A stretch of 64,000 nt of DNA from positions 15,859-79,858 of the forward strand of contig JANRKK010000045.1 of NCBI GenBank assembly GCA_033763555.1, written 5' to 3'. Below, in pieces: positions 39,793 through 48,870 of this stretch. The position numbers and the translations under genes are program-made. The notes beneath the pieces were generated by a model. It was not told the origin of the DNA. It worked only from the letters and a program-made list of their open reading frames with translations, and did not search any database. Origin of the DNA: JALYJG01 sp033763555 (GTDB lineage: Bacteria > Pseudomonadota > Alphaproteobacteria > UBA9219). How positions within the stretch are numbered: the stretch's first letter is position 1; every line of letters starts with the position of its first letter.

Positions 39793-40893
39793 ATGGAACG
39801 CACGGACGTAGTCGTTATCGGGGCTGGCGTCATTGGGCTGGCCATAGCCCGGGCGCTCGCGCAAAAAGGCCGCGAGGTTATTATCCTCGAAGCCGAGAAC
39901 GCCATTGGCACCATGACCAGCGCGCGCAATAGCGGCGTTATACATGCAGGCATTTACTATCGGCCCGGCAGTTTGAAAGCGCGGCTGTGCGTTGCGGGAC
40001 GGGACAAGCTTTATGCCTATGCCAAGGAACGCGGCATTCCACATAAGAAATGCGGCAAACTGATTGTTTCAACCGATGAAACACAGATTGAAAAACTGAC
40101 GCAATGGCATGCCATCGCCATGCAGAATGGTGTCACGGGTATTCGCCGCGTAACGCCGGAAGAAGCGCGCAAGCTGGAGCCGGAAGTTTCCTGCGTTGCC
40201 GCCCTGCATGTGCCAATCAGTGGCATCATCGATGTGCACTCTTACCTGCTTACGCTGCTGGGAGATGCTGAAGCGGCCAACGCCATTCTGGCCTTGCGCG
40301 CGCCTGTTTTAAAAGGTGAAGTCGATGGCGATGGCTTTGTGCTGGATGTTGGTGGTGAAACGCCAACGCGATTGGCCTGCCGGACGCTGATCAATGCCGC
40401 TGGGCTTGGCGCGCAGGAATTTGCGAAAAAACTGACAGGATTAAATCCAGCCACTGTACCGCCGCTTGTGCTCGCCAAAGGCAGCTATTTCAGTTTGAGT
40501 GGCAAGACGCCATTTCAAATGTTGATCTATCCCCTGCCCGTGCTGGGTTCATCCGGCCTGCATGCCAGCTGCGATCTGGGCGGCCAGGCGCGCTTTGGCC
40601 CCGATGTGGAGTGGATTGATCATATTGATTACCGTGTTGACCCGGCCCGTTCAGTCCTGTTTGAAGAATCCGTACGGCGCTACTGGCCCAATCTGCCCAA
40701 CCGGGCTCTGCAACCCGATTATGCAGGCATCCGGCCCAAAACAGCACGCGCAAGCCCGCATGACAGCGACTTCATCATCCAGACATCCCGTGAGCATAAT
40801 GTCCCCGGCCTGATTAACCTCTATGGTATTGAATCCCCGGGCCTGACGGCATCACTGGCCTTGGCAGAGGAAGTGATGGCACGGCTTGCCTGA
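39793..40893 (+). CDS. L-2-hydroxyglutarate dehydrogenase-like FAD oxidoreductase
   Basis: Flavoprotein of the DAO family, 366 residues, most like the LhgO/L2HGDH group. The dinucleotide fold is VVVIGAGVIGLAIARALA. The family-specific ARNSGVIHAGIYYRPGSLKA and RLC stretch follows. The middle has ISGIIDVHSYLLTLL, and the C-terminus NLYGIESPGLTASLALAEEV closes the FAD site. Oxidation of L-2-hydroxyglutarate, a side product of NADH-dependent dehydrogenases, is the likely reaction. It lies 18 bp after aroB, probably on the same transcript. Confidence 0.88.
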   Translation: MERTDVVVIGAGVIGLAIARALAQKGREVIILEAENAIGTMTSARNSGVIHAGIYYRPGSLKARLCVAGRDKLYAYAKERGIPHKKCGKLIVSTDETQIEKLTQWHAIAMQNGVTGIRRVTPEEARKLEPEVSCVAALHVPISGIIDVHSYLLTLLGDAEAANAILALRAPVLKGEVDGDGFVLDVGGETPTRLACRTLINAAGLGAQEFAKKLTGLNPATVPPLVLAKGSYFSLSGKTPFQMLIYPLPVLGSSGLHASCDLGGQARFGPDVEWIDHIDYRVDPARSVLFEESVRRYWPNLPNRALQPDYAGIRPKTARASPHDSDFIIQTSREHNVPGLINLYGIESPGLTASLALAEEVMARLA

Positions 40894-40936
40894 GGCGCAC
40901 TTCCCGACGCACGCAAAAAGACGTACCCTGCCCCGC

Positions 40937-41656
40937 ATGTCACAACCACAGCCCCTGGCCCTGAAACCACATATTTTGGTCGTCGATGATGATGATCGGC
41001 TGCGCAGCCTTTTGCGCCGTTATCTGGCCGAACAGGATTTTATTGTTACCACAGCTTCAAGCGCCGATGACGCCCGCGCCAAGCTGAAAAGCCTGAGCTA
41101 TGACCTTATGGTGCTGGATATCATGATGCCAGGCGAAACAGGGTTGGAGCTCACCCAATCCTTGCGTAACACCTCAAAATCCCCTGCCAAGCAGCTGCCA
41201 ATACTGCTTCTTACGGCGCGCGGTGAATCTGGAGACCGGATTGAAGGGTTTGAGGTAGGAGCTGATGATTATCTGCCCAAACCTTTTGAACCGCGCGAAC
41301 TTCTGCTGCGCATCAACGCCATCCTGCGCCGGATGCCAAAACCTCCGCTGACTTTGCCGAAACTCAAGCTCGGCGCATGGCAATACGACCCGCAGCGTGA
41401 TGAGCTGCAATCGGACAGTGAAACTGTAAGATTGACCGATATGGAAGCCGGATTGATGCGCGTCCTGGCCGCCGAGCCGGGCGTGGCCTTCAGCCGTGAG
41501 GCGCTTGCCGAACGCAGCAAAGGCGCCATCAGTGATCGCACAGTTGATGTGCAGGTCACGCGCCTGCGCCGCAAGATCGAGCCCGATGTCAAAAATCCAC
41601 GTTATCTTGTGACGGTACGCGGTGAAGGCTATATGCTGATGCCGGATATAGGCTGA
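40937..41656 (+). CDS. OmpR-family response regulator
   Basis: Two-domain regulator, 239 residues. The receiver begins ILVVDDDDRLRSLLRRYLAE, the phospho-acceptor is Asp61 in LMVLDIMMPG, Thr is in LLLTARGE and Lys115 in YLPKPFEPREL. The winged-helix domain has LTDMEAGLMRVLAAEPGVAF and DVQVTRLRRKIEPD, ending YLVTVRGEGYML. ATG 40937 gives the normal N-terminus; a longer frame overlaps the previous gene. Its stop overlaps the sensor gene start (TGATG). The pair resembles OmpR/EnvZ. Confidence 0.94.
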   Translation: MSQPQPLALKPHILVVDDDDRLRSLLRRYLAEQDFIVTTASSADDARAKLKSLSYDLMVLDIMMPGETGLELTQSLRNTSKSPAKQLPILLLTARGESGDRIEGFEVGADDYLPKPFEPRELLLRINAILRRMPKPPLTLPKLKLGAWQYDPQRDELQSDSETVRLTDMEAGLMRVLAAEPGVAFSREALAERSKGAISDRTVDVQVTRLRRKIEPDVKNPRYLVTVRGEGYMLMPDIG

Positions 41657-43011
41657 TGAGCGATACATCCAAAACACCCTCGGAACGGCGCATACCGCTG
41701 GCCCTGCGCTTCAAGCGCATCTTGCCGCGCAGCCTGTTCGGCCGGACATTACTCATCATCGTCTTGCCGACCCTGATCACGCTGGCGGCGGCTACTTATG
41801 TTTTCTTCAATCGCCATTGGTACACAGTGACCAACCGCATGACTTACGCGGTTGCAGGCGATGTCGCGGTGGTTGTCGACCTGATGCAGAAAAGCTCGAA
41901 CGCTGAAAGCGTGGCTGCCGTGGTACGACTGGCATCGGAGAAAATGGATTTATTTGTCAGTTTTGCACCCGCCACAACCCTGCCCTCAACGGCACGCGAG
42001 ACGCTCAACCCTCTGCGCAATATGCTGCGCCACGCGCTGAATGATCGCCTCTCTTACCCTTTCAACATCGATATGCGGCATGCACCGGAAATGATCGCGA
42101 TTGAGGTCGGCGCGCCAGAGGGCGTCTACACCATCCTGTCGCCGGAACGCCGGGTTTACACGCCAACAACGGAAGTTTTCATTGCCTGGATGACGGGAAG
42201 CTCAATCCTCCTGTCGGCCATTGCGCTGCTTTTCATGCGCAACCAGATAAGGCCCATCCGGCGGCTGGCCGATGCGGCCGAGGCCATTGGTAAAGGCCGC
42301 GATGTGCCCTGGTTCAAGCTGGAAGGCGCAGCCGAAGTGCGGCAGGCGGGCGCGGCGCTGATGGTCATGCGCGACCGCCTGAAACGCCAGATTACACAGC
42401 GCACGGCCATGCTGGCAGGTGTTTCGCACGATCTGCGGACACCACTGACACGCATGAAGCTGCAATTGGAAATGATGCCGGAATCCGACGCCAAAAAAGA
42501 ATTCGCGGCGGATATTGCCGATATGGAAACCATGCTGGAAGCCTATCTCGCCTTTGCCCGCGGCGAGGAAGCCGAACCCGCGATGGAAACCGATCTGGCT
42601 GAACTGTTGAACGAAGTTACCACGGCCGCCAAACGGCAGAACCCGCGTATCCAAATCAACGTGCCAGAGGGTGCAAAGGTGACATTACGGCGCAACGCCA
42701 TGAAACGTTGCCTCGCCAACCTCATTGGCAATGCCGCGCGGTATGGCAAGCAGGCGCAGGTGAATGTAGCCCTGCGTGACCATGCGGTTGATATTGTGAT
42801 TGATGATGATGGCCCCGGCATCGCCCCTGCGCAGCGTGAGGATGTTTTTCGGCCTTTCACGCGGCTTGAGGAATCCCGCAACCCAGCCACAGGCGGTGTT
42901 GGGCTCGGCTTGACGATTGCGCGCGACATCGCACGCTTCCATGGCGGCGATGTTGTTCTGGAGAATAGTCCACTTGGCGGATTACGGGCACGGGTTTGGC
43001 TACCAGTATAA
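41656..43011 (+). CDS. EnvZ-like sensor histidine kinase
   Basis: Membrane sensor of 451 residues. A first helix lies near 31-50, a periplasmic domain of about 120 residues follows, a second helix near 174-194, then HAMP (IRPIRRLADAAEAIGKGRDV). The dimerisation box is GVSHDLRTPLTRMK with phospho-accepting His258. The ATP site has NLIGNAARYGK (N box), DDDGPGIAP (G1) and GGVGLGLTIARDIARFHGGD (G2). The PWFKLEGAAEVRQAG HAMP end is EnvZ-like. The stimulus, possibly osmolarity or envelope state, is inferred from the family. Confidence 0.93.
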   Translation: MSDTSKTPSERRIPLALRFKRILPRSLFGRTLLIIVLPTLITLAAATYVFFNRHWYTVTNRMTYAVAGDVAVVVDLMQKSSNAESVAAVVRLASEKMDLFVSFAPATTLPSTARETLNPLRNMLRHALNDRLSYPFNIDMRHAPEMIAIEVGAPEGVYTILSPERRVYTPTTEVFIAWMTGSSILLSAIALLFMRNQIRPIRRLADAAEAIGKGRDVPWFKLEGAAEVRQAGAALMVMRDRLKRQITQRTAMLAGVSHDLRTPLTRMKLQLEMMPESDAKKEFAADIADMETMLEAYLAFARGEEAEPAMETDLAELLNEVTTAAKRQNPRIQINVPEGAKVTLRRNAMKRCLANLIGNAARYGKQAQVNVALRDHAVDIVIDDDGPGIAPAQREDVFRPFTRLEESRNPATGGVGLGLTIARDIARFHGGDVVLENSPLGGLRARVWLPV

Positions 43012-43016
43012 TTTTC

Positions 43017-43538
43017 ATGGAACAAAAAATATTTTGTATCGATTTTGAAGCTTCGGCGTTAGGCCCTCGTGGCTATCCAATTGAAGTTGGAGTGGCAGAT
43101 GTGCAAACTGGCGAGACTCAAGCATGGCTTATTAAACCGACCACCGAATGGCTTCACGAAAGAATTTGGTCAGAGGCATCAGAAACTATTCATGGAATTT
43201 CACAAAACCAGCTCTTAAATGATGGTCAAGACCCAAAGATTATTATACCTGAAGTCGTCAATATATGTTCCGATGGTATCGTCCTTTCAGATAATGTGAA
43301 AAGCGATTCCTCATGGTTCCAAACCTTGTGTGATGCCATTGAACTTCCGCGCATGCCGTTTCAGATACAATCTTTTCAAGACGCAGCATGCGAAATAGCT
43401 GGAAGGCACCATTCAGACCCAACCCATAAGATAGAAAAGGCCATAGAGCAGGCTGTCGAAAAGTTCCCCAACCCACACAGAGCGGGACCAGACGCCAGAA
43501 GAAACGCTGAAGTTATTCGTTTGTTACTCGGGGCATAA
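43017..43538 (+). CDS. DEDDh 3'-5' exonuclease-like protein
   Basis: RNase T/DnaQ-fold protein of 173 residues. All five catalytic positions are seen: Asp9 and Glu11 in CIDFEASAL (Exo I), Asp92 in VLSDNVKSD (Exo II), and His154 and Asp159 in NPHRAGPDARRN (Exo III), the DEDDh set. ETIHGIS after Exo I is typical. ATG 43017 is preferred over a TTG inside the kinase gene. GC is low and codon use (ATT, GAA, AAA, TTT) contrasts with the kinase gene ending 5 bp earlier, so this looks like acquired DNA. It might act in RNA or DNA 3' trimming; the natural substrate is unknown. Confidence 0.82.
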   Translation: MEQKIFCIDFEASALGPRGYPIEVGVADVQTGETQAWLIKPTTEWLHERIWSEASETIHGISQNQLLNDGQDPKIIIPEVVNICSDGIVLSDNVKSDSSWFQTLCDAIELPRMPFQIQSFQDAACEIAGRHHSDPTHKIEKAIEQAVEKFPNPHRAGPDARRNAEVIRLLLGA

Positions 43539-43611
43539 CTACACCTTGCAAGAAAATATCAGGGTGTAATAGAATTATCCGAATTCAAATCCAATTCATA
43601 TGGGGAGTAAT

Positions 43612-44013
43612 ATGACCGCCTGTATAGTAAGAGACACCAACACGGATGGGGTGCGAATTATTGTCCATGGAGCCAATGGGCATGAAAACATGATACATTA
43701 TGTTGATTCAGACGGCTCCCCCGTAATGGCCGCCTTGGGATATGGTTTACGAGAGAGTTATGTATGCAATGGAATTATTGAAAGACTCATACCAGGTCGG
43801 ACAAAAACAGTTGTTCAAATATCCGGATCTATAGAAGAGTGTGGAGAACCCATCCTGCCGCCTACGACAAGAAGAAGTCGCGCACAAGAAAGTGCCTCTG
43901 AAATTGTTCAGGCATTCCGCGAAGCAGGATTAACACCACCTCCGGTCAGACAAAGCCGCCCCTTGCAAGCCATCAATTATATGCGGCAAGCAGTTGACGG
44001 AATGTCGCTTTAA
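43612..44013 (+). CDS. Hypothetical protein (133 aa), low GC
   Basis: Not recognised. The 133-residue protein has a beta-rich first half (CIVRDTNTDGVRIIVHGANG, then ENMIHYVDSDGSPVMAAL) and a helical, arginine-rich second half (TTRRSRAQESASEIVQAFRE, PPPVRQSRPLQAINYMRQAV). GGGGAG four bases before ATG 43612 is a strong ribosome site and fixes the start. It shares the low GC of the exonuclease gene 73 bp upstream, in the same direction, so the two may have arrived together. TACACC/GGTGTA arms at 43540-43568 lie between them. Confidence 0.62.
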   Translation: MTACIVRDTNTDGVRIIVHGANGHENMIHYVDSDGSPVMAALGYGLRESYVCNGIIERLIPGRTKTVVQISGSIEECGEPILPPTTRRSRAQESASEIVQAFREAGLTPPPVRQSRPLQAINYMRQAVDGMSL

Positions 44014-44032
44014 GATTGTGCCCAGTATGTGA

Positions 44033-44935
44033 TCACGCAACTTGCGGCCACAGCCAGGCCGCACCGCGAACGCCGCTGCTGTCGCCATGTTTGGCGGGCC
44101 GTAAGGGCGTTTCGAGACTGTCCGAGAATGCATATTGAGCCATGAGTGGAGGCACCAAAGTATAAAGTTCTTTCACGTTCGACATGCCACCACCCAGAAC
44201 GATGACATCAGGGTCAAGAATATTTGTAAGAGCCGCCAGCGCCCGCGCCAGGCGATCAGCATAAATATTAAGACTTGTTTGGGCAGTCACCTCACCTTTA
44301 GATGCAAGCTCAACAATTTCATTACCCCTTAAATCCTGACCCGAACGCGCCTTATAATCGATACGGAATCCTGTTCCTGAAATATAGGTTTCCTGACATC
44401 CATTCTTACCGCAATAACATTTCGATCCGGGATATTCATCGGGCTGCATCCATGGAAGGGGATTATGTCCCCATTCGCCGCCGATGGCATTCGCGCCCCT
44501 GATCACCTCACCCTTGACGGCAAGACCGCCGCCACAACCCGTGCCAAGAATGGCCCCGAATACGACCCGGCTGCCTTCGCCCGCGCCATCAATTGCCTCG
44601 GAAACCGCAAAACAGTTGGCATCATTCTCGACGCGCACTTCACGTTTGAGAGTCTTGGACAAATCTTGGTCAAGAGGACGGCCGTTTGTGATCGTAAGGT
44701 TGGAATTGCGCACCAGACCTGTTTTAGGCGAAATAGACCCGGGCATACCCATGCCAATGGAAACTTGCGTATGGAGTTCGGATTCCGCTCCCGTTACAAG
44801 GGCCGCAATTTCGCGGACAACATTTTCATAATTATCGCGCGGCGTCTTGGCACGACGACGCAGCCGTTCTGCGCCGTCGTCATCAAGCGCTATGGCCTCA
44901 ATTTTCGTTCCGCCAAGATCAATACCGATGCGCAT
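44033..44935 (-). CDS. ROK-family sugar kinase, fructokinase type
   Basis: A 300-residue kinase of the ROK family, closest to Mak (manno(fructo)kinase). MRIGIDLGGTKIEAIALDDD is the phosphate-1 motif, followed by GMGMPGSISPKTG. VENDANCFAVSEA contains the catalytic base Asp. GTGCGGGLAVKGEV is the adenosine region and GGEWGHNPLPW begins the zinc site, completed by CYCGKNGCQE (His plus three Cys). Last gene of a five-gene minus-strand cassette, 20 bp after the HAD gene. It would turn free fructose into fructose-6-phosphate. Confidence 0.9.
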   Translation of the reverse strand: MRIGIDLGGTKIEAIALDDDGAERLRRRAKTPRDNYENVVREIAALVTGAESELHTQVSIGMGMPGSISPKTGLVRNSNLTITNGRPLDQDLSKTLKREVRVENDANCFAVSEAIDGAGEGSRVVFGAILGTGCGGGLAVKGEVIRGANAIGGEWGHNPLPWMQPDEYPGSKCYCGKNGCQETYISGTGFRIDYKARSGQDLRGNEIVELASKGEVTAQTSLNIYADRLARALAALTNILDPDVIVLGGGMSNVKELYTLVPPLMAQYAFSDSLETPLRPAKHGDSSGVRGAAWLWPQVA

Positions 44936-44955
44936 CGCGGTAACTCAAATACAGA

Positions 44956-45825
44956 TTAACGGATGGAGGGTGTCGCAGAACGCCCTAAAACTGAACGGCC
45001 CGCGGGAGAGGTATAGATTTGCGCTTCAAAATTCGGGCGAGCATTTTTAGCCATGTCAGCTTGTAACCACATGGTCGCATGCGGCAAATCCGCCATACTG
45101 GAAATGACGATAGACGCACCTTCGCCCAGCAAAACTTTAGCCTGTGCAGGCTTGTCCTCATAAAAGGTGGCGGCAACCGTACCAATAACGGGCGTATCAG
45201 GACGGCCAGCTTTTGCCTTTTGAACCCCCGAAGCACTGTCTTCAACAATGATCGTATCTTTTGGATTCCATCCAAGAGCACCGAAAGTTTCATCATATTT
45301 ATTGGGATGGCCATAACCACTGCGACGACGTGGTCCGGCAGGAAATATTTCAGCAAGCCTGGCATTTTCAAGTGTTTGCGCATCAACCGCGCAGTCAAGA
45401 CAGATATCCATGCGTTCAGCAGGACTTGTGGTTGCCAACGCCATATTTTCGGGCCCAAACATATTACGAATTTTCATCAGCGCGGGCGTAGCCCCAGGAA
45501 TAGCCTTAAGAAGTGCCTTAAAACGGCTGTTAGTTTCGAGGGTAACCAGCTCTGCGTAGGAAACGGCTACATCAACATCTTCAGGAAGCTTGTAGGCCTT
45601 TCTGATTTGATCGCGAGGTAAATTAAAATTTCGTATCAGAGTATCAACAATTCTATCCGTCGATGTCCCCGGATAAGTCCTGTAAATATAATTCTCTGGC
45701 AAATCAGCGTCAGGCTTGTAACGCAAAACCAGGACGCGTCCGCACTCATCCATGACGCGCATTGCAATATGTTCACTATCGATATTGACGCCGTCATTAT
45801 CGAAGATGATATATTTATAACGCAT
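44956..45825 (-). CDS. HAD-superfamily sugar phosphatase-like protein
   Basis: Cytoplasmic HAD hydrolase of 289 residues. Motif I is YIIFDNDGVNIDSEH, with nucleophile Asp9 and acid/base Asp11 (usual DxDG). Motif II is in LATTSPAERMD, the lysine in HPNKYDETFGAL and motif III in DTIIVEDSASGVQKAKA, the pattern of beta-phosphoglucomutase/sugar-phosphatase types. The cap is helical. The last 60 residues, ending GRSVLGRSATPSIR, extend past the usual domain. In the cassette it lies between a mannitol dehydrogenase and a fructokinase, so dephosphorylation of a polyol or hexose phosphate is a fair guess. Confidence 0.82.
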   Translation of the reverse strand: MRYKYIIFDNDGVNIDSEHIAMRVMDECGRVLVLRYKPDADLPENYIYRTYPGTSTDRIVDTLIRNFNLPRDQIRKAYKLPEDVDVAVSYAELVTLETNSRFKALLKAIPGATPALMKIRNMFGPENMALATTSPAERMDICLDCAVDAQTLENARLAEIFPAGPRRRSGYGHPNKYDETFGALGWNPKDTIIVEDSASGVQKAKAGRPDTPVIGTVAATFYEDKPAQAKVLLGEGASIVISSMADLPHATMWLQADMAKNARPNFEAQIYTSPAGRSVLGRSATPSIR

Positions 45826-45860
45826 TATTATTCCTGTGAAAAAACCAATCCCAGATCGGC

Positions 45861-47360
45861 CTAACTATACTCGATTTCAATTACTTTCCTGATTCCTTTT
45901 TCATAAATCATTGGCAGAAAGGCACAGACATGGTTAACAAAAGCAGTTTTTTCCATGACCTGTTCACCAAATACCTCTTTAACAGCCAGCAAGGGCTTGG
46001 CATCCGTTCCTGAATCTTTCGCCAGTTTTTGTAGTCGCGCGGCAAGTGGATCATTCAAAGTATAGGTTGATTTATCGTCCTGCACACCCGTCAGATAACG
46101 AAACCATGCGGCAACCAGAAGCGCCAGACCTTTGACATCCTGCCCTTTTGTCAGTCTTTCATAAACAATCGGCACAAGCTGGTTGGCGATTTTTGAGGAA
46201 CCATCGGAACAAATACGTTCCCATGTATCCAGAATGGCTGGATTGGCAAAACGCTCCAGAATGGTTGTTTTATAAGGTTCCAGATCAAGCCCCGGCACGG
46301 GTGGCAAGGTCGATGTGATTTCATCATCCATCACTTTACGCGCATAACGCGCCAAAAGTGCATCGGACGCCCCTTCATGCACATGCACAAAGCCCATGAG
46401 GAAGGCCGGATAGGCCAGAACCGTATGAATGACGTTCAGCAGGCGTATTTTGGCAAGCTCATAAGGATAAACGTCACCAACAAACTGCGCACCGACATTT
46501 TCCCATGCTGGACGACCGAGCGTGAATTTGTCTTCCAGAATCCATTGGCAGAAAGGTTCACAAACCACCAAGGCTTCATCGGTATAGCCAAACCTCTCCG
46601 TCAGGCTGACTTTGTCGGCTGCGGTCGTAACAGGCGTTATGCGGTCAACCATGGTATTCGGGAAAGCCACGTTCGCTTCAATCCAGTTCGCTAGTTTTTC
46701 ATCCTGCAGGCGCGCAAGGGCGGTTACGATATCCGCTGTCTTGTGGCCATTACCGGGCAGATTATCGCAGGACAGAACGGTAAAAGGCGCAGCCCCCTGT
46801 TGCTGTCTCCAGCGCAACGCTGCGACGATCAAACCAATAACGCTTTGCGGCTCATTCGGATTTGCCAGATCGTGCACGATGGCTGGATTTTTCTCATTCA
46901 GCTTTCCGGTTTGCGGATTGTGGCAGTAGCCCTTTTCGGTAATTGTAAGGGACAGGATTTTAACCGCAGGATCTTCCAGACGTTTTAAAACCGCCTGCAC
47001 ATTACCGGGCATCAGCATGGCTTCGCGTAAGGAACCGACGATGCGCACATCGGTGGTCTTTGGGCCCTTCATTGCCACGCTGTAGAGCGTATTTTGGGCC
47101 TGCAGCCCATCAATCAGGTTTTTGTCGGACGGCAAAGCGCCTACACCGCAAATCCCCCATGAACCGGGTTTTTGCGCCAGCGTATCATCCGTATACACCG
47201 CCTGATGCGAACGGTGAAAAGCGCCGAGGCTGACATGAACAATGCCCACAGGCACTTTCTGCCAATCATAGGCAGGCCGCTGAATAACCGAAGGGAGCGA
47301 TGATAAAGTACCAGCATTCAAAGCCATAGAACTGGCTGTTTTCAAGGCTGGCCGGGTCAT
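45861..47360 (-). CDS. Mannitol 2-dehydrogenase family protein
   Basis: Long-chain polyol dehydrogenase, 499 residues. IVHVSLGAFHRSHQAVYTDD is the NAD-binding GxGxFxRxH-type start, EKGYCHNPQTGKL and SCDNLPGNGHKTAD follow, and ITPVTT lies mid-protein. The catalytic lysine with its Asn and His partners is in YELAKIRLLNVIHTVLAYP (KxxxxNxxH). The length and motifs favour mannitol/arabitol 2-dehydrogenase or fructuronate reductase; the adjacent fructose kinases favour mannitol to fructose. It begins 3 bp after the stop of a second family member, so the two were probably formed by duplication and then diverged. Confidence 0.88.
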   Translation of the reverse strand: MTRPALKTASSMALNAGTLSSLPSVIQRPAYDWQKVPVGIVHVSLGAFHRSHQAVYTDDTLAQKPGSWGICGVGALPSDKNLIDGLQAQNTLYSVAMKGPKTTDVRIVGSLREAMLMPGNVQAVLKRLEDPAVKILSLTITEKGYCHNPQTGKLNEKNPAIVHDLANPNEPQSVIGLIVAALRWRQQQGAAPFTVLSCDNLPGNGHKTADIVTALARLQDEKLANWIEANVAFPNTMVDRITPVTTAADKVSLTERFGYTDEALVVCEPFCQWILEDKFTLGRPAWENVGAQFVGDVYPYELAKIRLLNVIHTVLAYPAFLMGFVHVHEGASDALLARYARKVMDDEITSTLPPVPGLDLEPYKTTILERFANPAILDTWERICSDGSSKIANQLVPIVYERLTKGQDVKGLALLVAAWFRYLTGVQDDKSTYTLNDPLAARLQKLAKDSGTDAKPLLAVKEVFGEQVMEKTAFVNHVCAFLPMIYEKGIRKVIEIEYS

Positions 47361-47363
47361 GTT

Positions 47364-48818
47364 TTAGGTTGGCGCAAGAACTGGCAATGGACCAGAACCT
47401 GATACCAACGAGCGCTCAGGATTAGTGATAAATCGTTCTGCCAAGGCAACTGCCAGCCCCTTTTCCTGGATTAAGGCGTAATCGTCAAACACCCGGTCAA
47501 CAAAACTCCTTAGAACACTAGGAGAAACTCCTTTGGCACCCGGAGTCAGAAAATCAACCAATTCCTCCGGCGTATCAATGGGATTTGTCGTTATATCTTC
47601 ACCCAAAAATTCAATACCATTCGTCTTCATGTAATTCATCCACGCCGCAATCGCAAAAGCAGAACCATCAGCTGGCAGTCCGCACTCCAGAGCTGCCGCA
47701 TTAAAAAGACGCGGCACAACTTTTGAGCAAGTAGAGACTAAAAGACGGTCAACTGTATCGGGAAGTTTGTCATTACCAAAACGCTCAAGAGTTGTGGCAT
47801 GCCATTGGCTGACATCCACATTCAAACGCACCGATAACGCATCTTCAGCTTGCTTTAAAAACTTCTCAAGATATGAGCGCAACACCGGATGCTTAGCGGT
47901 ATCAATAGCTTCATGTACAATTTGTACGCCTATGATTTTTGCCACAACCGCCAAAGCTAAATGGCCTCCATTCACAATGCCAATTTTGGCCTCTTCGTAA
48001 GGACGCGTATCGCTTACAAATTTAGCGCCCACCTCATCAAGCGGCGGACGTGTGCCCGGACTAAATCTATCTTCTATAAAAAATGCACGATGCTCTTCGG
48101 ATACGATGGGGGTTCCAACAATGACATGATGCTCATAAATATCAGCAGGAGTTCTTGGAACAATGCGATCAACCACCGAATGCGGACAGGCTACTTTTTC
48201 GGCATACTGAGCAAGTTCAGGACTCACTTCATGCGCCAACCTAACAATGGCATTACGGGTAATGGTCCCATTCCTGGGCAGATTATCAAGAGATAAAATA
48301 GTGGGATAAGGAAGATCGCGCTGTTGTCGAAGATAAAGACTTGCAACCAACCATCCCGGAACAGTTCTTACATTTTCCCAATCCTGTTTCTTTAGCGCTA
48401 CAATATCGGCACTTAATTTTTCTACATCAGGCATATTTGATGCATTCAAACAGTACCCTGAATGGGTGATTGTCAGAGTTATCAGCCTTGTCTCAGGTGA
48501 AGCCATCCGCTCGATAACGGCAGCAGGGGATTTTTGACCGCCCATAACACCCAACAAAGGCCCCAAAATATGTCGATGAATTCTTCCATTTTGAGCAATT
48601 AAAGTATACAGATGTCCGGTATCCGGAGATGGCTCCTGGTCGTCACGACATGTCGGCTTAATACCCATGACACCCCAATCTTTATAACCAAGCTCAGCCA
48701 AGTCGTGCAGATAATTGAACAGATGCGCCCGCGCGAAATTACCCGTCCCAACATGAACAACCCCCGGCTTCAATTGAGCCGGATCATAACCGAGCATAGC
48801 TTGAGCAAGATTGTTCAT
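47364..48818 (-). CDS. Second, diverged polyol dehydrogenase of the mannitol dehydrogenase family
   Basis: A 484-residue paralogue of the downstream gene. It has the opening PGVVHVGTGNFARAHLFNYL, ITHSGYCLNASN, SLDNLPRNGTITRNAIV, DRIVPRTPADI and the catalytic KxxxxNxxH in YEEAKIGIVNGGHLALA. GTGNFARAH rather than LGAFHRSHQ and many other changes suggest a different substrate, perhaps another pentitol or hexitol or a sugar-acid. GC is a bit lower than the downstream copy. It lies 52 bp after the PfkB gene and 3 bp before the mannitol dehydrogenase gene. Confidence 0.85.
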   Translation of the reverse strand: MNNLAQAMLGYDPAQLKPGVVHVGTGNFARAHLFNYLHDLAELGYKDWGVMGIKPTCRDDQEPSPDTGHLYTLIAQNGRIHRHILGPLLGVMGGQKSPAAVIERMASPETRLITLTITHSGYCLNASNMPDVEKLSADIVALKKQDWENVRTVPGWLVASLYLRQQRDLPYPTILSLDNLPRNGTITRNAIVRLAHEVSPELAQYAEKVACPHSVVDRIVPRTPADIYEHHVIVGTPIVSEEHRAFFIEDRFSPGTRPPLDEVGAKFVSDTRPYEEAKIGIVNGGHLALAVVAKIIGVQIVHEAIDTAKHPVLRSYLEKFLKQAEDALSVRLNVDVSQWHATTLERFGNDKLPDTVDRLLVSTCSKVVPRLFNAAALECGLPADGSAFAIAAWMNYMKTNGIEFLGEDITTNPIDTPEELVDFLTPGAKGVSPSVLRSFVDRVFDDYALIQEKGLAVALAERFITNPERSLVSGSGPLPVLAPT

Positions 48819-48870
48819 CGCTGTTCCGCTATGACACTATGGGGGTGATGAAAAACCGCATCTGAGTGCC

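Noticed and set aside
39406..40044. 212-codon minus-strand frame across aroB and the FAD oxidoreductase
   Set aside because: Lies opposite conserved catalytic regions of both genes and shows no recognisable fold.
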